From positions 1-64,000 of the forward strand of contig JACDFR010000009.1 of the NCBI GenBank assembly GCA_013815685.1: DNA of 64,000 nucleotides. The letters run 5' to 3'. The notes below the pieces were generated by a model. It was not told the origin of the DNA, did not search any database, and worked only from the letters and a program-made list of their open reading frames with translations. Made by a program: the position numbers and the translations under genes. Every line of letters begins with the position of its first letter. Position 1 is the stretch's first letter. The DNA is from Ramlibacter sp. (lineage in GTDB: Bacteria > Pseudomonadota > Gammaproteobacteria > Burkholderiales > Burkholderiaceae_C). Shown one piece after another: positions 1 through 8,595 of this stretch.

Positions 1-71
1 CCGCCCGCTCGGGCAGCAGGGCGCTGATGGACACTGATCTGGCGTTGGCCTGACGTCATCCATGGGAGAGA

Positions 72-503
72 ATGAAAGCAATCTGTGCGGCGGCTCTGCT
101 GGCCGCCGGCGCCGGCGCATGGGCCCAGCCGACGCCCGTGGGCACCTGGCACAACATCGACGACAAGACCGGCGAGGCCAAGGCCGAGATCCGGATTATC
201 GAAACGGCCGGCACCTTGAGTGCGCGCATCGAAAAGCTGCTGCGCAAGGACGCCAAGCCCGACGAGAAGTGCGACGAGTGCAAGGACGACCGCAGGGGCA
301 AGCCCATGGTCGGCCTGGAAATCATCCGGGGGGCCAGAAAGGCTTCCGACAAGGACGTCTGGGAGGGCGGCAAGATCCTCGACCCCGAGAACGGCCGTGA
401 GTACGGGTTGCGCCTGACGCCCATCGAGGACGGCAGGAAGCTCGAGGTGCGCGGCTCGATCGGCCCCTTCGGGCGCACCCAGACGTGGGTTCGCGCGCAA
501 TAG
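72..503 (+). CDS. DUF2147 family secreted protein
   Basis: A 143-residue protein with an N-terminal signal peptide (charged MK, an Ala/Leu core, cleavage probably after AWA-Q at about residue 18). The mature part starts with PVGTWHNIDDKTGEAKAEIRI, the usual opening of the DUF2147 family, and keeps two close Cys residues in a DEKCDECKDD segment. Members are small periplasmic or extracytoplasmic beta-rich proteins of unknown biochemical role. The ATG follows a GGGAGAG ribosome binding site. It lies 12 bases before the hydrolase gene and could be co-transcribed with it. Function beyond the family name is unknown. Confidence 0.85.
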   Translation: MKAICAAALLAAGAGAWAQPTPVGTWHNIDDKTGEAKAEIRIIETAGTLSARIEKLLRKDAKPDEKCDECKDDRRGKPMVGLEIIRGARKASDKDVWEGGKILDPENGREYGLRLTPIEDGRKLEVRGSIGPFGRTQTWVRAQ

Positions 504-515
504 AAGGGGTGATCA

Positions 516-1400
516 ATGGGTGAAATTCTGCGCGCCAGGCTCAACGCAGGCACCGGGAGCGGGCCGGCCGCGCCGCGCTGGTTCTGGCATTACCAGCTGA
601 AAAAGCCGTTCTTCGGGCGTTTCATGAAGGCGTGGAGGTGGCCGGCGGGCGTGCCGGCGGCCGACTGGCGGCGCATCACCATCGACAGCGCAAGCCACAG
701 CCGGCTCGCCGCGATATTGCGGCTGTCGCCGACGGGCCGGGGAGTTGTCGTATGCGCCCACCCGATGGGCATGGCGTGCAAGGGCTTCTGGCTGCGGCAA
801 GGCCATGCCCAGGCACTTCTGGACGCCGGCTACCACGTGCTGGCCTTCGATTTCAACGGTTTCGGCGAAAGCCCGTCCACCAATTTCGACTATCCGGCGG
901 ACGCCGTTGCCGCCGGCCGCTGGGCGCGCCGGAATTTCCCGGGACTGCCGGTTCATGCGCTGGGCGTCTCGTTCGGCGCGATGAACACCTTGAGCGCCAT
1001 GGACCGGCCTGATTTCCCCTACGACAGCGTCGCCGCGGAAGGGATCGCTCCTTCGCTGCCGCAGTTCTGGAAGGCCTATCCCTTCCCGTACGCCGTACTG
1101 ATGGCAGGCAAGATCGTGACGCCGGAGGCAGAAAGGCGGTTGCGGCCCCTGGCGCACCTCGCCGGCGCGCCGGCGGGTGTTCCGCTGCTGCTGATTCACA
1201 GCCGCGCCGACCGGTGGACCCCGGTGGCCTACGGTGATGAGATGCAGGCCGCGGCAGCGCCCACCACCCCATTGCGGCGCCTGATCCTCGATCATGCCGA
1301 CCACACCTACGGCATGCGCGACGAACCGCAGGGCTACCTGCCCGCCGTGCTGGAATTTTTCGAAGAAACACAGGAAAGATTGCGTGTACAAGGAACGTGA
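516..1400 (+). CDS. alpha/beta hydrolase
   Basis: A 294-residue serine hydrolase of the alpha/beta fold. The nucleophile elbow is G-V-S-F-G with Ser at about residue 152. A GRGVVVCAHPMGM segment supplies the oxyanion strand, and the late Asp (HSRADRWTP) and His (DHADHTYGM) complete a plausible triad. There is no signal peptide, so it is probably cytoplasmic. It sits just upstream of a beta-oxidation operon, which suggests (by context only) that it hydrolyses an ester or thioester feeding acyl-CoA metabolism. The substrate cannot be read from sequence. Confidence 0.8.
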   Translation: MGEILRARLNAGTGSGPAAPRWFWHYQLKKPFFGRFMKAWRWPAGVPAADWRRITIDSASHSRLAAILRLSPTGRGVVVCAHPMGMACKGFWLRQGHAQALLDAGYHVLAFDFNGFGESPSTNFDYPADAVAAGRWARRNFPGLPVHALGVSFGAMNTLSAMDRPDFPYDSVAAEGIAPSLPQFWKAYPFPYAVLMAGKIVTPEAERRLRPLAHLAGAPAGVPLLLIHSRADRWTPVAYGDEMQAAAAPTTPLRRLILDHADHTYGMRDEPQGYLPAVLEFFEETQERLRVQGT

Positions 1401-1449
1401 AGAACGAGGCCAGGCCGAGCCTGGCGCCAACAGCGAAAGGCCGAAAAAC

Positions 1450-3873
1450 ATGAGCCGCTTCCAGGTCAAGAAAGTCGCCGTGCTGGGCGCGGGCGTGATG
1501 GGTGCGCAGATCGCGGCGCACCTGGTCAACGTCAGGGTGCCGGTGGTGCTGTTCGACCTGCCCGCCAAGGAAGGCGCGAAGAACGGCATCGTCGCCAAGG
1601 CCATCGAGGGCCTGAAGAAGCTCAAGCCCTCGCCGCTGGGCGTTCCTGAAGACGCGGTGCTGATCGGCCAGGCCAATTACGAGGAGCACCTGGAGCAGTT
1701 GCGCGACTGCGACCTCATCATCGAAGCCATCGCCGAGCGCATGGACTGGAAGCTGGATCTCTACAAGAAGATCGCGCCGTTCATCGCACCGCATGCCATC
1801 GTCGCGTCGAACACCTCGGGACTGTCGATCACCAGGCTGAGCGAGGCCTTGCCCGAAGCGATCAAGCCGCGCTTTTGCGGCATCCATTTCTTCAACCCGC
1901 CGCGCTACATGTACCTGGTGGAGTTGATCAACACGCCCACCACCGGCGCCCACGTCCTGGACGACCTGGAGACCTTCGTCACCAGCGGCCTCGGCAAGGG
2001 CGTGGTGCGCGCCAAGGACACCCCCAATTTCATCGCCAACCGCGTCGGCATCGCCGGCATGCTGGCGACGATGAAAGAGGTCGAGAGATTCGCCCTGACC
2101 TACGACGTGGTGGACGACCTCACCGGCAAGAAGCTGGGCCGGGCGAGTTCGGGCACCTTCCGCACCGCCGACGTCGTGGGCCTGGACACCATGGCGCACG
2201 TCGTCAAGACGCTGCAGGACAACCTGAACACGCAGACCGATCCGTTCTACGAAAGCTTCGGCACGCCCGAAGTGCTGAAGACCCTGCTGGAGATGGGCAA
2301 CCTGGGCCAGAAGGCAAAGGCCGGTTTTTACAAGAAGGCCGGGCGCGACGTGCTGCGCTTCGACCTGGCCAGCCGGGAGTACGTGCCCGGCGGCGCGAAG
2401 GCCGACGAGGTGTACGGCCGCATGCTGAAGAAGCCCGCCGGCGAGCGCCTCAAGCTGCTGCGTGAATCCGAGGGGCCCCAGGGGCAGTTCCTCTGGTCGA
2501 TCCTGCGCAACAGCTTCCACTACGCCGCCGTGCAACTGGCTTCGATCGCCGACACCGCCCGGGACGTCGATTTCGCCATGCGCTGGGGCTTCGGCATGAA
2601 GCAGGGGCCGTTCGAGCTCTGGCAGGAAGCCGGCTGGTTGCAGGTCGCCAACTGGATCAGGGAAGACATAGCCTCCGGCAAGGCCCTCTCCACCGCACCG
2701 CTGCCCGACTGGGTGTTCAAGGGCCCGGTGGCCGAAGCCGGTGGCGTGCACACGACCGAAGGCTCGTGGAACCCGACGGCGAAGAAATTCGAGCCGCGCC
2801 GCGTGCTGCCGGTGTACTTGCGCCAGCATTTTCCGGAGACCGTGCCGGGCAGCAAGGCGCCCGGTTTCGAAACCGCGGGCAAGACGCTGCATGAGAGCGG
2901 CGCAATCCGGCTGTGGACACTGGACGCGGACCAGGATGGGCCCTCCGGTGGCCAGGTGGTGATCGCCAGCATCAAGACCAAGATGCACGCGATCAGCCCG
3001 GAAGTCGCCGAAGGCCTGCAACTGGCCGTCGAGATCGCCGAGAAGGATTACCAGGGCGTGGTGATCTGGTCGGGCGACGACCCGTTCTCGGCGGGCGCCG
3101 ACCTGCAGGCGATGCTGCCTGCTTTCATGGCGGTGGGCGTGAGTGCCATCGACGAGGCCGAACATTTCCTGCAGCAGACCATGCTGCGCCTGCGCTATGC
3201 CGGCGTCCCGGTGGTATCCGCCATCCGCGGCATGGCGCTGGGCGGCGGTTGCGAGATCGCCGTGCACTCGGCCAGGCGCGTGGTCGCTATGGAAAGCTAC
3301 ATCGGCCTGGTGGAGGTGGGCGTCGGCCTGGTGCCCGGCGCCGGCGGCCTGACCTACATCGCGCGCCGCGCCGCCGAGAGCCAGGCGGCCTCCGTGCACA
3401 AGGACATCCTGCCCTTCCTCACCGAAGGCTTCACGGCCGCCGCGATGGCCAAGGTGGGCACCAGCGCGCTCGAGTCGCGCAAGCTCGGCTACCTGCTGGA
3501 CAGCGACACCATCGTGCCGAACAAGGACGAACTTCTGTTCGTGGCATTGAACGAGGCCAAGGCCATGTTCACGGCCGGCTACCGCCCACCGCACAAGCGC
3601 CAGTTCGCCGTGGCGGGCCGCAACGGCAAGGCCACCATCCAGGGCCAGCTGGTCAACATGCGCGACGGCGGCTTCATCAGCCAGCATGATTTCCATATCG
3701 CCGGCCTGATCGCCGATGTCGTGTGCGGCGGTGACGTCGACACCGGCACGCTCGTGACCGAGGAATACCTCATGACGCTGGAGCGGCAGGCCTTCTGTTC
3801 GCTCCTGACCCACCCCAAGACCCAGGAACGCATCATGGGCATGCTGTCGACCGGCAAGCCCGTAAGGAACTGA
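1450..3873 (+). CDS. 3-hydroxyacyl-CoA dehydrogenase / enoyl-CoA hydratase, FadN-like
   Basis: An 807-residue bifunctional beta-oxidation enzyme. The order is reversed relative to E. coli FadB: the NAD-binding 3-hydroxyacyl-CoA dehydrogenase domain is first (GAGVMGAQIAAH near residue 10, SNTSGLSIT, then HFFNPP), and the crotonase domain is C-terminal (FSAGADLQAM, GGGCEIAVHS, VEVGVGLVPGAGG with the catalytic Glu). This layout matches the FadN type. The ATG at 1450 was chosen because it opens exactly on the nucleotide-binding strand (MSRFQVKKVAVLGAG), although the frame stays open upstream. The thiolase begins one base after its stop, so the two probably form the alpha/beta pair of one oxidation complex. 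Confidence 0.9.
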   Translation: MSRFQVKKVAVLGAGVMGAQIAAHLVNVRVPVVLFDLPAKEGAKNGIVAKAIEGLKKLKPSPLGVPEDAVLIGQANYEEHLEQLRDCDLIIEAIAERMDWKLDLYKKIAPFIAPHAIVASNTSGLSITRLSEALPEAIKPRFCGIHFFNPPRYMYLVELINTPTTGAHVLDDLETFVTSGLGKGVVRAKDTPNFIANRVGIAGMLATMKEVERFALTYDVVDDLTGKKLGRASSGTFRTADVVGLDTMAHVVKTLQDNLNTQTDPFYESFGTPEVLKTLLEMGNLGQKAKAGFYKKAGRDVLRFDLASREYVPGGAKADEVYGRMLKKPAGERLKLLRESEGPQGQFLWSILRNSFHYAAVQLASIADTARDVDFAMRWGFGMKQGPFELWQEAGWLQVANWIREDIASGKALSTAPLPDWVFKGPVAEAGGVHTTEGSWNPTAKKFEPRRVLPVYLRQHFPETVPGSKAPGFETAGKTLHESGAIRLWTLDADQDGPSGGQVVIASIKTKMHAISPEVAEGLQLAVEIAEKDYQGVVIWSGDDPFSAGADLQAMLPAFMAVGVSAIDEAEHFLQQTMLRLRYAGVPVVSAIRGMALGGGCEIAVHSARRVVAMESYIGLVEVGVGLVPGAGGLTYIARRAAESQAASVHKDILPFLTEGFTAAAMAKVGTSALESRKLGYLLDSDTIVPNKDELLFVALNEAKAMFTAGYRPPHKRQFAVAGRNGKATIQGQLVNMRDGGFISQHDFHIAGLIADVVCGGDVDTGTLVTEEYLMTLERQAFCSLLTHPKTQERIMGMLSTGKPVRN

Positions 3874-3874
3874 C

Positions 3875-5080
3875 ATGAAACAGCTTCAAGAAGCCTATAT
3901 CGTCGCCGCGACCCGCACGCCGATCGGCCGCTCGCACCGCGGGTTCTTCCGCAACACACGGCCGGACGACCTGCTGGCCATGGCCTTGCGCTCGGCGCTC
4001 GCGCAGGTGCCCGGGCTCGACCTGAACGCCATCGAGGACGTGATCTGCGGCTGCGCGATTCCCGAGGCCCAGCAGGGCCTGAACGTGGCGCGCATGGGCG
4101 CGGTGCTCGCGGGCCTGCCCAAGAGCGTGGGCGGCATCACCGTGAACCGTTTCTGCGCATCGGGCCTGTCGGCCGTGCAGATCGCCGCCGACCGCATCCG
4201 CGTCGGGGAGGCCGACGTGATGATCGCCGCCGGCACCGAAAGCATGAGCATGGTGCCGATGATGGGCAATGCGCCCTCGATCTCGCCTTCGATCTTCTCC
4301 AATCCCGACGATGTCGACAGCTACGGCATCGCCTACGGCATGGGCCTGACGGCCGAAAAGGTGGCGCAGCAGTGGAAGGTCAGCCGCGACGCGCAGGACG
4401 AATTCGCCTACCGCTCGCACATGAAAGCCGTCGCCGCCATGAAGGCGGGCGACTTCGCCAGCGAGATGACGCCGGTGGAAGTGTCGGAGCGCTCGGTCGA
4501 TCTCGAATCGGCCGAAGTGGCCGTCAAAACGCGCACAGTGAGCCTGGACGAAGGCGCGCGCCCCGACACGACCGTCGAAGGCCTGGGCAGGCTCAAGGCC
4601 GTGTTCGCCGCGCGGGGATCGGTCACCGCCGGCAACAGCTCGCAGACGTCGGACGGCGCCGGCGCGCTGATCGTCGCCAGCGAGGCGGCCATCAAGCGCT
4701 TCGGCCTCAAGCCCCTGGCGCGCTTCGTGAGTTACGCGAGCCGGGGCGTGCCGCCGCAGATCATGGGCATCGGGCCGATCGAAGCCATCCCGGCCGCGCT
4801 GCGCAATGCGGGCCTGAAGCACGAGGACATGGACTGGATCGAGCTGAACGAGGCGTTCGCCGCGCAATCGCTGGCGGTGATCAACACGCTCGGCCTGGAC
4901 GCGAGCAGGATCAATCCGATGGGCGGCGCGATCGCATTGGGCCATCCGCTGGGCGCCACCGGCGCGATCCGGTCGGCGACCGTCATCCACGCCTTGCAGC
5001 GCAAGAAGCTGAAGTACGGCATGGTCACCATGTGCGTGGGAATGGGCCAGGGCGCCGCCGGAATCTTCGAGCGGGTCTGA
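3875..5080 (+). CDS. acetyl-CoA C-acyltransferase (thiolase)
   Basis: A 401-residue degradative thiolase that cleaves 3-ketoacyl-CoA. The nucleophilic Cys is in NRFCASGLSA (about residue 94), the catalytic His in GGAIALGHPLGATGA (about 357), and the second Cys in MCVGMGQGAAG (about 387). Length is normal for FadA-type enzymes. The ATG lies one base after the stop of the FadN-like gene, indicating translational coupling. Together they perform the last three steps of a beta-oxidation round. Chain-length preference is not visible. Confidence 0.92.
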   Translation: MKQLQEAYIVAATRTPIGRSHRGFFRNTRPDDLLAMALRSALAQVPGLDLNAIEDVICGCAIPEAQQGLNVARMGAVLAGLPKSVGGITVNRFCASGLSAVQIAADRIRVGEADVMIAAGTESMSMVPMMGNAPSISPSIFSNPDDVDSYGIAYGMGLTAEKVAQQWKVSRDAQDEFAYRSHMKAVAAMKAGDFASEMTPVEVSERSVDLESAEVAVKTRTVSLDEGARPDTTVEGLGRLKAVFAARGSVTAGNSSQTSDGAGALIVASEAAIKRFGLKPLARFVSYASRGVPPQIMGIGPIEAIPAALRNAGLKHEDMDWIELNEAFAAQSLAVINTLGLDASRINPMGGAIALGHPLGATGAIRSATVIHALQRKKLKYGMVTMCVGMGQGAAGIFERV

Positions 5081-5108
5081 GGCGCAAATCCCGAAGAGGC
5101 GGCCCCGC

Positions 5109-5918
5109 ATGAGCCTGCACGCATTCGACGCCGCCATCGCCCTGACAGCCCAGGGCGATGGCCTCTGGCAGGGCCATACCAGCCCGGCCTATGCCAACAT
5201 GATCGGCCCGTTCGGCGGTGTCACAGCCGCGCAGGCCCTCAACGCCGTGATGCAGCACCCGCGGCGGCTGGGGGATCCGGTGGCCTTCACCGTCAACTTC
5301 GCCGCGGCGCTGTCCGATGGGCCTTTCCTGGCCCAGGCCCGTCCGGTGCGGACCAACCGGTCCACTCAGCACTGGAGCGTGGAGATTCGCCAGGGTGATC
5401 ACGCGGTTGTCACGGCGACCGCGGTCACGGCGGTGCGCCGCGAGACCTGGAGCGCCGGGGAATTGCCGGTCCCCCAGGTGCCTCGCCCCAATGACCTGCC
5501 GGCGCCTGACGGCACGGGCCGCGTCGAATGGATCAACCGCTACGACATGCGCTTCATCGACGGCGCGTTCCCGCCCGCTTGGGACGGCGCCGGGGCAAGC
5601 GACAGCCGCACCCGGCTGTGGCTGCGCGACAACCCGGCACGGCCGCTCGATTTCACCTCGCTCACGGCGCTCGCGGACGTGTTCTTCCCGCGCATCTGGC
5701 GCCGTCGGGCCACCCCGGTGCCCATCGGCACCGTCTCCATGACCGTCTATTTCCACGCCGGCGCAGCGCAGCTGCAAGCCTCGGGCACGGGCTACCTGCT
5801 TGGCCAGGCCCAGGCCCAGGCCTTCCGCAACGGCTATTTCGACCAGGCGGCGCAGTTGTGGAATGAGGCGGGCGAGCTGCTCGCCACCTCCCACCAGGTC
5901 GTCTATTACAAGGAATGA
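5109..5918 (+). CDS. acyl-CoA thioesterase, TesB-like double hotdog
   Basis: A 269-residue protein with two hotdog halves. The N-terminal half has NMIGPFGGVTAAQ and a TVNFAAALSDGPF strand; the C-terminal half has an RLWLRDNPARPLDFTSLTAL segment typical of the acyl-CoA thioesterase II-like family. It probably releases CoA from acyl-CoA intermediates, acting as a safety valve for the oxidation operon around it. It lies 28 bases after the thiolase and its stop overlaps the start region of the following hydratase gene, so it is in the same operon. Confidence 0.82.
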   Translation: MSLHAFDAAIALTAQGDGLWQGHTSPAYANMIGPFGGVTAAQALNAVMQHPRRLGDPVAFTVNFAAALSDGPFLAQARPVRTNRSTQHWSVEIRQGDHAVVTATAVTAVRRETWSAGELPVPQVPRPNDLPAPDGTGRVEWINRYDMRFIDGAFPPAWDGAGASDSRTRLWLRDNPARPLDFTSLTALADVFFPRIWRRRATPVPIGTVSMTVYFHAGAAQLQASGTGYLLGQAQAQAFRNGYFDQAAQLWNEAGELLATSHQVVYYKE

Positions 5919-5920
5919 AC

Positions 5921-6691
5921 ATGAGCAACGACATCCTCACCCACGCCGAGCAGGGCGTGATGACCATCACACTCAATCGCCTGGAGCGCAAGAACTCGAT
6001 CACGTCCGCGATGTACGGCGCCATGGCCGATGCGCTGGCTGCCGCGGAAAGCGACGCCGGCGTGCGGGTGGTGGTCCTGCAAGGTCATGAGACTGTCTTC
6101 AGCGCCGGCAACGACATCGGCGACTTCCTCAACCAGCCGCCCGCCGCCGGCATGGACATGCCGGTGTTTCGCTTCCTGCGCGGCATCGCGACCTTCCCCA
6201 AACCACTGGTCGCCGCGGTGAGCGGGCCGGCGGTGGGCGTGGGGACCACCATGCTGATGCACTGCGACCTGGTTTATGCGGGCGACAACGCTGCTTTCTC
6301 GATGCCCTTCGTGAACCTGGGCCTGTGCCCGGAGGCGGCCTCCAGCCTGCTGGTGCCGCAGATGCTGGGCTACCACCGCGCCGCCGAAGCCCTGCTGCTG
6401 GGCGAGCCTTTCATGGCCGAAGCCGCGCTCGAAGTGGGCCTGGTCAATCGGGTCGTGCCGCCGACCGAGGCCAATGGCGTGGCGCGCGCCGCGGCGCTCA
6501 AGCTCGCGGCCAAGCCCCTGAGCTCGCTGATCGAAACCAAGCGGCTGATGAAGAAGGGCCAGGAGCAGCGAGTCCTGCAGCAGATGGACGACGAGGCCAA
6601 GAGCTTCTCCCGCATGCTGGGCGAGCCGGCGGCCAAGGAAGCATTCGGCGCCTTTATGGAAAAGCGCAAGCCGGATTTCAGCAAGTGCTGA
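5921..6691 (+). CDS. enoyl-CoA hydratase/isomerase family protein
   Basis: A crotonase of about 256 residues. It shows the oxyanion-hole pieces FSAGNDIGDFL and VSGPAVGVGTTML and the downstream SMPFVNLGLCPEAASS segment carrying the acidic residue. Two in-frame ATGs exist, at 5915 (forming ATGA with the preceding stop) and 5921. AAGGA at 5910-5914 spaces correctly only for 5921, so that start is preferred. It is the last intact gene of the beta-oxidation operon; the sequence right after its stop is a broken dioxygenase fragment. Confidence 0.88.
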   Translation: MSNDILTHAEQGVMTITLNRLERKNSITSAMYGAMADALAAAESDAGVRVVVLQGHETVFSAGNDIGDFLNQPPAAGMDMPVFRFLRGIATFPKPLVAAVSGPAVGVGTTMLMHCDLVYAGDNAAFSMPFVNLGLCPEAASSLLVPQMLGYHRAAEALLLGEPFMAEAALEVGLVNRVVPPTEANGVARAAALKLAAKPLSSLIETKRLMKKGQEQRVLQQMDDEAKSFSRMLGEPAAKEAFGAFMEKRKPDFSKC

Positions 6692-6991
6692 AATCCGCCA
6701 CAAACCGCGCCAGGGCCCTGGTGAAGACGCCGCGCAGTACGCGGTCGATTTCGTCGAGTGGGCCCGGGCGGCCCTGCGCAATCACGACGAAAAAGCACTG
6801 GCTGCGTACCGCGTGCGGCGCCCCATGCCCAGCGCGCGCATCCCACCTCCGAGCACTTCCTGCCGTTGCCGTTCGCTTTCGGGGCCGCGCCGGAAGGCGC
6901 CCAGGTGCAGGTGCTCGAAGGCGGCATCCTCTACGGGGCGCTGTCGATGGAGTCGTACCTGTTCAGCGGGGTGGGCGGGGCGACACTCTAG
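6690..6991 (+). pseudogene. C-terminal remnant of a DODA-type (LigB family) extradiol dioxygenase
   Basis: No intact gene fits this 355-base gap, but two frames together read as the last ~95 residues of a 4,5-DOPA-dioxygenase-like class III extradiol enzyme. One frame gives YAVDFVEWARAALRNHDEKA; about 30 codons later the homology continues in another frame as RAHPTSEHFLPLPFAFGAAP and ends with GGILYGALSMESYLF. The HPTxEHxLPL block and the GALSM ending are hallmarks of that family. The metal-binding N-terminal two thirds are absent and a frameshift lies near 6815-6830, so this is a fossil. Confidence 0.7.
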
Positions 6992-7046
6992 CGTGGCGGG
7001 AGATCGGCTACGCTTGCCGTCCATTGATGATGCGAGGAAGAGCACG

Positions 7047-7400
7047 ATGCCCTACATGCTGTTGATCCATGAACCCGTCGGCCAGCGGCGCACCCGCACC
7101 CGGGCCGAAGGCGAGGCGGTGTATGACCGCATGCTTCGGTTCGCCGACGAATTGAAGGCCAAGGGCGTGCTGCGCGGCGTCGAGTCGCTGGTCTCGCAGG
7201 ACCAGGCCGCGCGCATCAAGGTCAGCAATGGCCGGGCCCAGGTGCTGGATGGGCCGTTTACCGAGGCCAAGGAAATGGTGGGGGGTTTCTTCCTGCTGGA
7301 CTGCGCAACGCGCGACGAAGCCCTGGCCATCGCCAAGTCATGCCCGGCCGCCGAATGGGCGACGGTCGAAGTGCGTGAAACCGGGCCTTGCTACGCCTAG
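7047..7400 (+). CDS. YCII-related (DGPF) domain protein
   Basis: A 117-residue protein of the YCII/DGPF family: MPYMLLIHEP start, a central VLDGPFTEAKEMVGGFFLLD block with the DGPF signature, and a C-terminal ATVEVRETGP strand. The ATG at 7047 follows GAGGAAG. The frame is open much further upstream, but there the translation reads through the dioxygenase fossil, so the short start is right. Such proteins are small dimeric ferredoxin-like folds of unclear chemistry that are very often encoded next to ECF42 sigma factors, as here. Confidence 0.88.
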   Translation: MPYMLLIHEPVGQRRTRTRAEGEAVYDRMLRFADELKAKGVLRGVESLVSQDQAARIKVSNGRAQVLDGPFTEAKEMVGGFFLLDCATRDEALAIAKSCPAAEWATVEVRETGPCYA

Positions 7401-7508
7401 GGTTTTCCCTGAATCGGCAAGCTTGTCGATTTCCGCGTCGCTGCTTCGTCGTGTGTTCAGAGGCGCGCTTTTCGCGCCGCTTCAGACCCAACAGCAAAGG
7501 AGCAACCC

Positions 7509-7931
7509 ATGCGATTCATGATCATCGTCAAGGCCACGCCGGACAGCGAAGCGGGCCGATTCCCCGAAGACAGCGAAAAACTCTTCGCCGCCATGGCGCA
7601 GTACCACGAGGAGCTGGCCCAGGCCGGCGTGCTGCTCGATGCATCCGGCCTGCAGCCCAGCGGCAAGGGCTGGCGCGTGCGCTACGAGGGCGACCGCCGC
7701 ACCGTGGTGGACGGGCCTTTCGCCGAAACCAAGGAACTGATCGCCGGCTACACCCTGATCCAGGTGCGCAACCGCGACGAGGCGCTGGAGTGGTCGCGCC
7801 GCTTTCCCAACCCCGTGGGCCAGGCCCAGGCGGCGGAGATCGAAGTGCGCCAGCTCTATGAGATGGAAGATTTCGACGGCAAGATCGAGCCCGCGACGGC
7901 GGAGCGCTTCAACAAGATCGGGATGGAGTAA
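7509..7931 (+). CDS. YciI family (DGPF) protein
   Basis: A 140-residue paralogue of the preceding protein. It has MRFMIIVKATPDSEAG, the VVDGPFAETKELIAGY signature and an EVRQLYEMEDF ending. AGGAGCAACCC lies just before the ATG. A 108-base gap separates it from the first YCII gene. Its likely role is as an accessory or target protein of the ECF42 regulon encoded downstream; the biochemical activity of this family is not established. Confidence 0.88.
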   Translation: MRFMIIVKATPDSEAGRFPEDSEKLFAAMAQYHEELAQAGVLLDASGLQPSGKGWRVRYEGDRRTVVDGPFAETKELIAGYTLIQVRNRDEALEWSRRFPNPVGQAQAAEIEVRQLYEMEDFDGKIEPATAERFNKIGME

Positions 7932-7946
7932 CGAGCCGCGCCATGA

Positions 7947-8141
7947 TCAAGACCATACAACACCGTGGAATTCCGCCTGGCACCGGCGGGCGACGCGACC
8001 GAGGTGACGTGGGCCATGCACGGGCCGAGCCCGTACCTGGCCAAGCTGGCGGGCATCTTCATGAACATGGACCGGATGATCGGGCACGACTTCGAAGCCG
8101 GGCTCGCCAATCTCAAGGCCAAGGCTGAAAAAGCCGCTTGA
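7947..8141 (+). pseudogene. C-terminal fragment of an SRPBCC (polyketide cyclase/START-like) protein
   Basis: Sixty-odd codons read NTVEFRLAPAGDATEVTWAM, then HGPSPYLAKL, FMNMDRMIGHDFEAGL and a NLKAKAEKAA end. This is the last third of an SRPBCC-fold protein, where T-x-VTW(A/S)M-x-G and the NMDxMxGxDFExGLANLK helix are characteristic. There is no start codon with a ribosome site in this frame and a stop at 7944 blocks extension, so roughly 90-100 N-terminal residues are missing. The intact neighbours on both sides suggest an internal deletion in the ECF42 operon. Confidence 0.72.
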
Positions 8142-8174
8142 GCGCAACAGATTTTTCAAGAAAAGGAAACCGGC

Positions 8175-8588
8175 ATGTCACGCCAGATCTTCGTCAACCT
8201 TCCCATCAGGAACATGGAGCGCGCCAAGGCGTTCTTCGGGGCCCTCGGGTTCTCGTTCAACCCGCAATTCACCAACGAGCAGGGCGCCTGCATGGTCATC
8301 AACGAAAACAGCATCTACGTCATGCTGCTGGTCGAGAGCTTCTTCCAGACCTTCACCAAGAAGCCGGTGGCCGACGCCACCAGGACCACCGAGGTGCTGG
8401 TCTGCCTGTCTTGCGAGAGCCGCGCCGAAGTCGATGAACTGGTGCGCAAGGCGCTTGCCGCGGGCGGCACCGCACCCAATCCGCCGCAGGACCACGGCTT
8501 CATGTACGGCCATGGGTTCACCGACCTCGACGGCCACATCTGGGAGCTGATGTACATGGATCCCAACGCCGCACCACCCCAGGCCTGA
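8175..8588 (+). CDS. VOC family protein (glyoxalase/bleomycin-resistance fold)
   Basis: A 137-residue vicinal-oxygen-chelate protein: MSRQIFVNLPIRNMERAKAF opening, a central VCLSCESRAEVDEL strand-helix, and a C-terminal FTDLDGHIWELMYMD block that supplies the usual metal-ligand Glu. AAAGGAAACC precedes the ATG. It lies between the SRPBCC remnant and the sigma factor gene. VOC, SRPBCC and YCII genes commonly surround ECF42 sigma factors, which fits one operon. Substrate unknown. Confidence 0.88.
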   Translation: MSRQIFVNLPIRNMERAKAFFGALGFSFNPQFTNEQGACMVINENSIYVMLLVESFFQTFTKKPVADATRTTEVLVCLSCESRAEVDELVRKALAAGGTAPNPPQDHGFMYGHGFTDLDGHIWELMYMDPNAAPPQA

Positions 8589-8595
8589 GCGGGCA

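Noticed and set aside
1..71. 3' end of an upstream gene at the left edge
   Set aside because: Stops occur in all useful frames and no family tail could be recognised in 71 bases.
853..3876. A ~1000-codon open frame on the minus strand opposite the FadN-like gene
   Set aside because: It is antisense to clearly recognised enzymes, rich in His/Arg/Gly/Val as expected for mirrored high-GC codons, and has no family motif or ribosome site.
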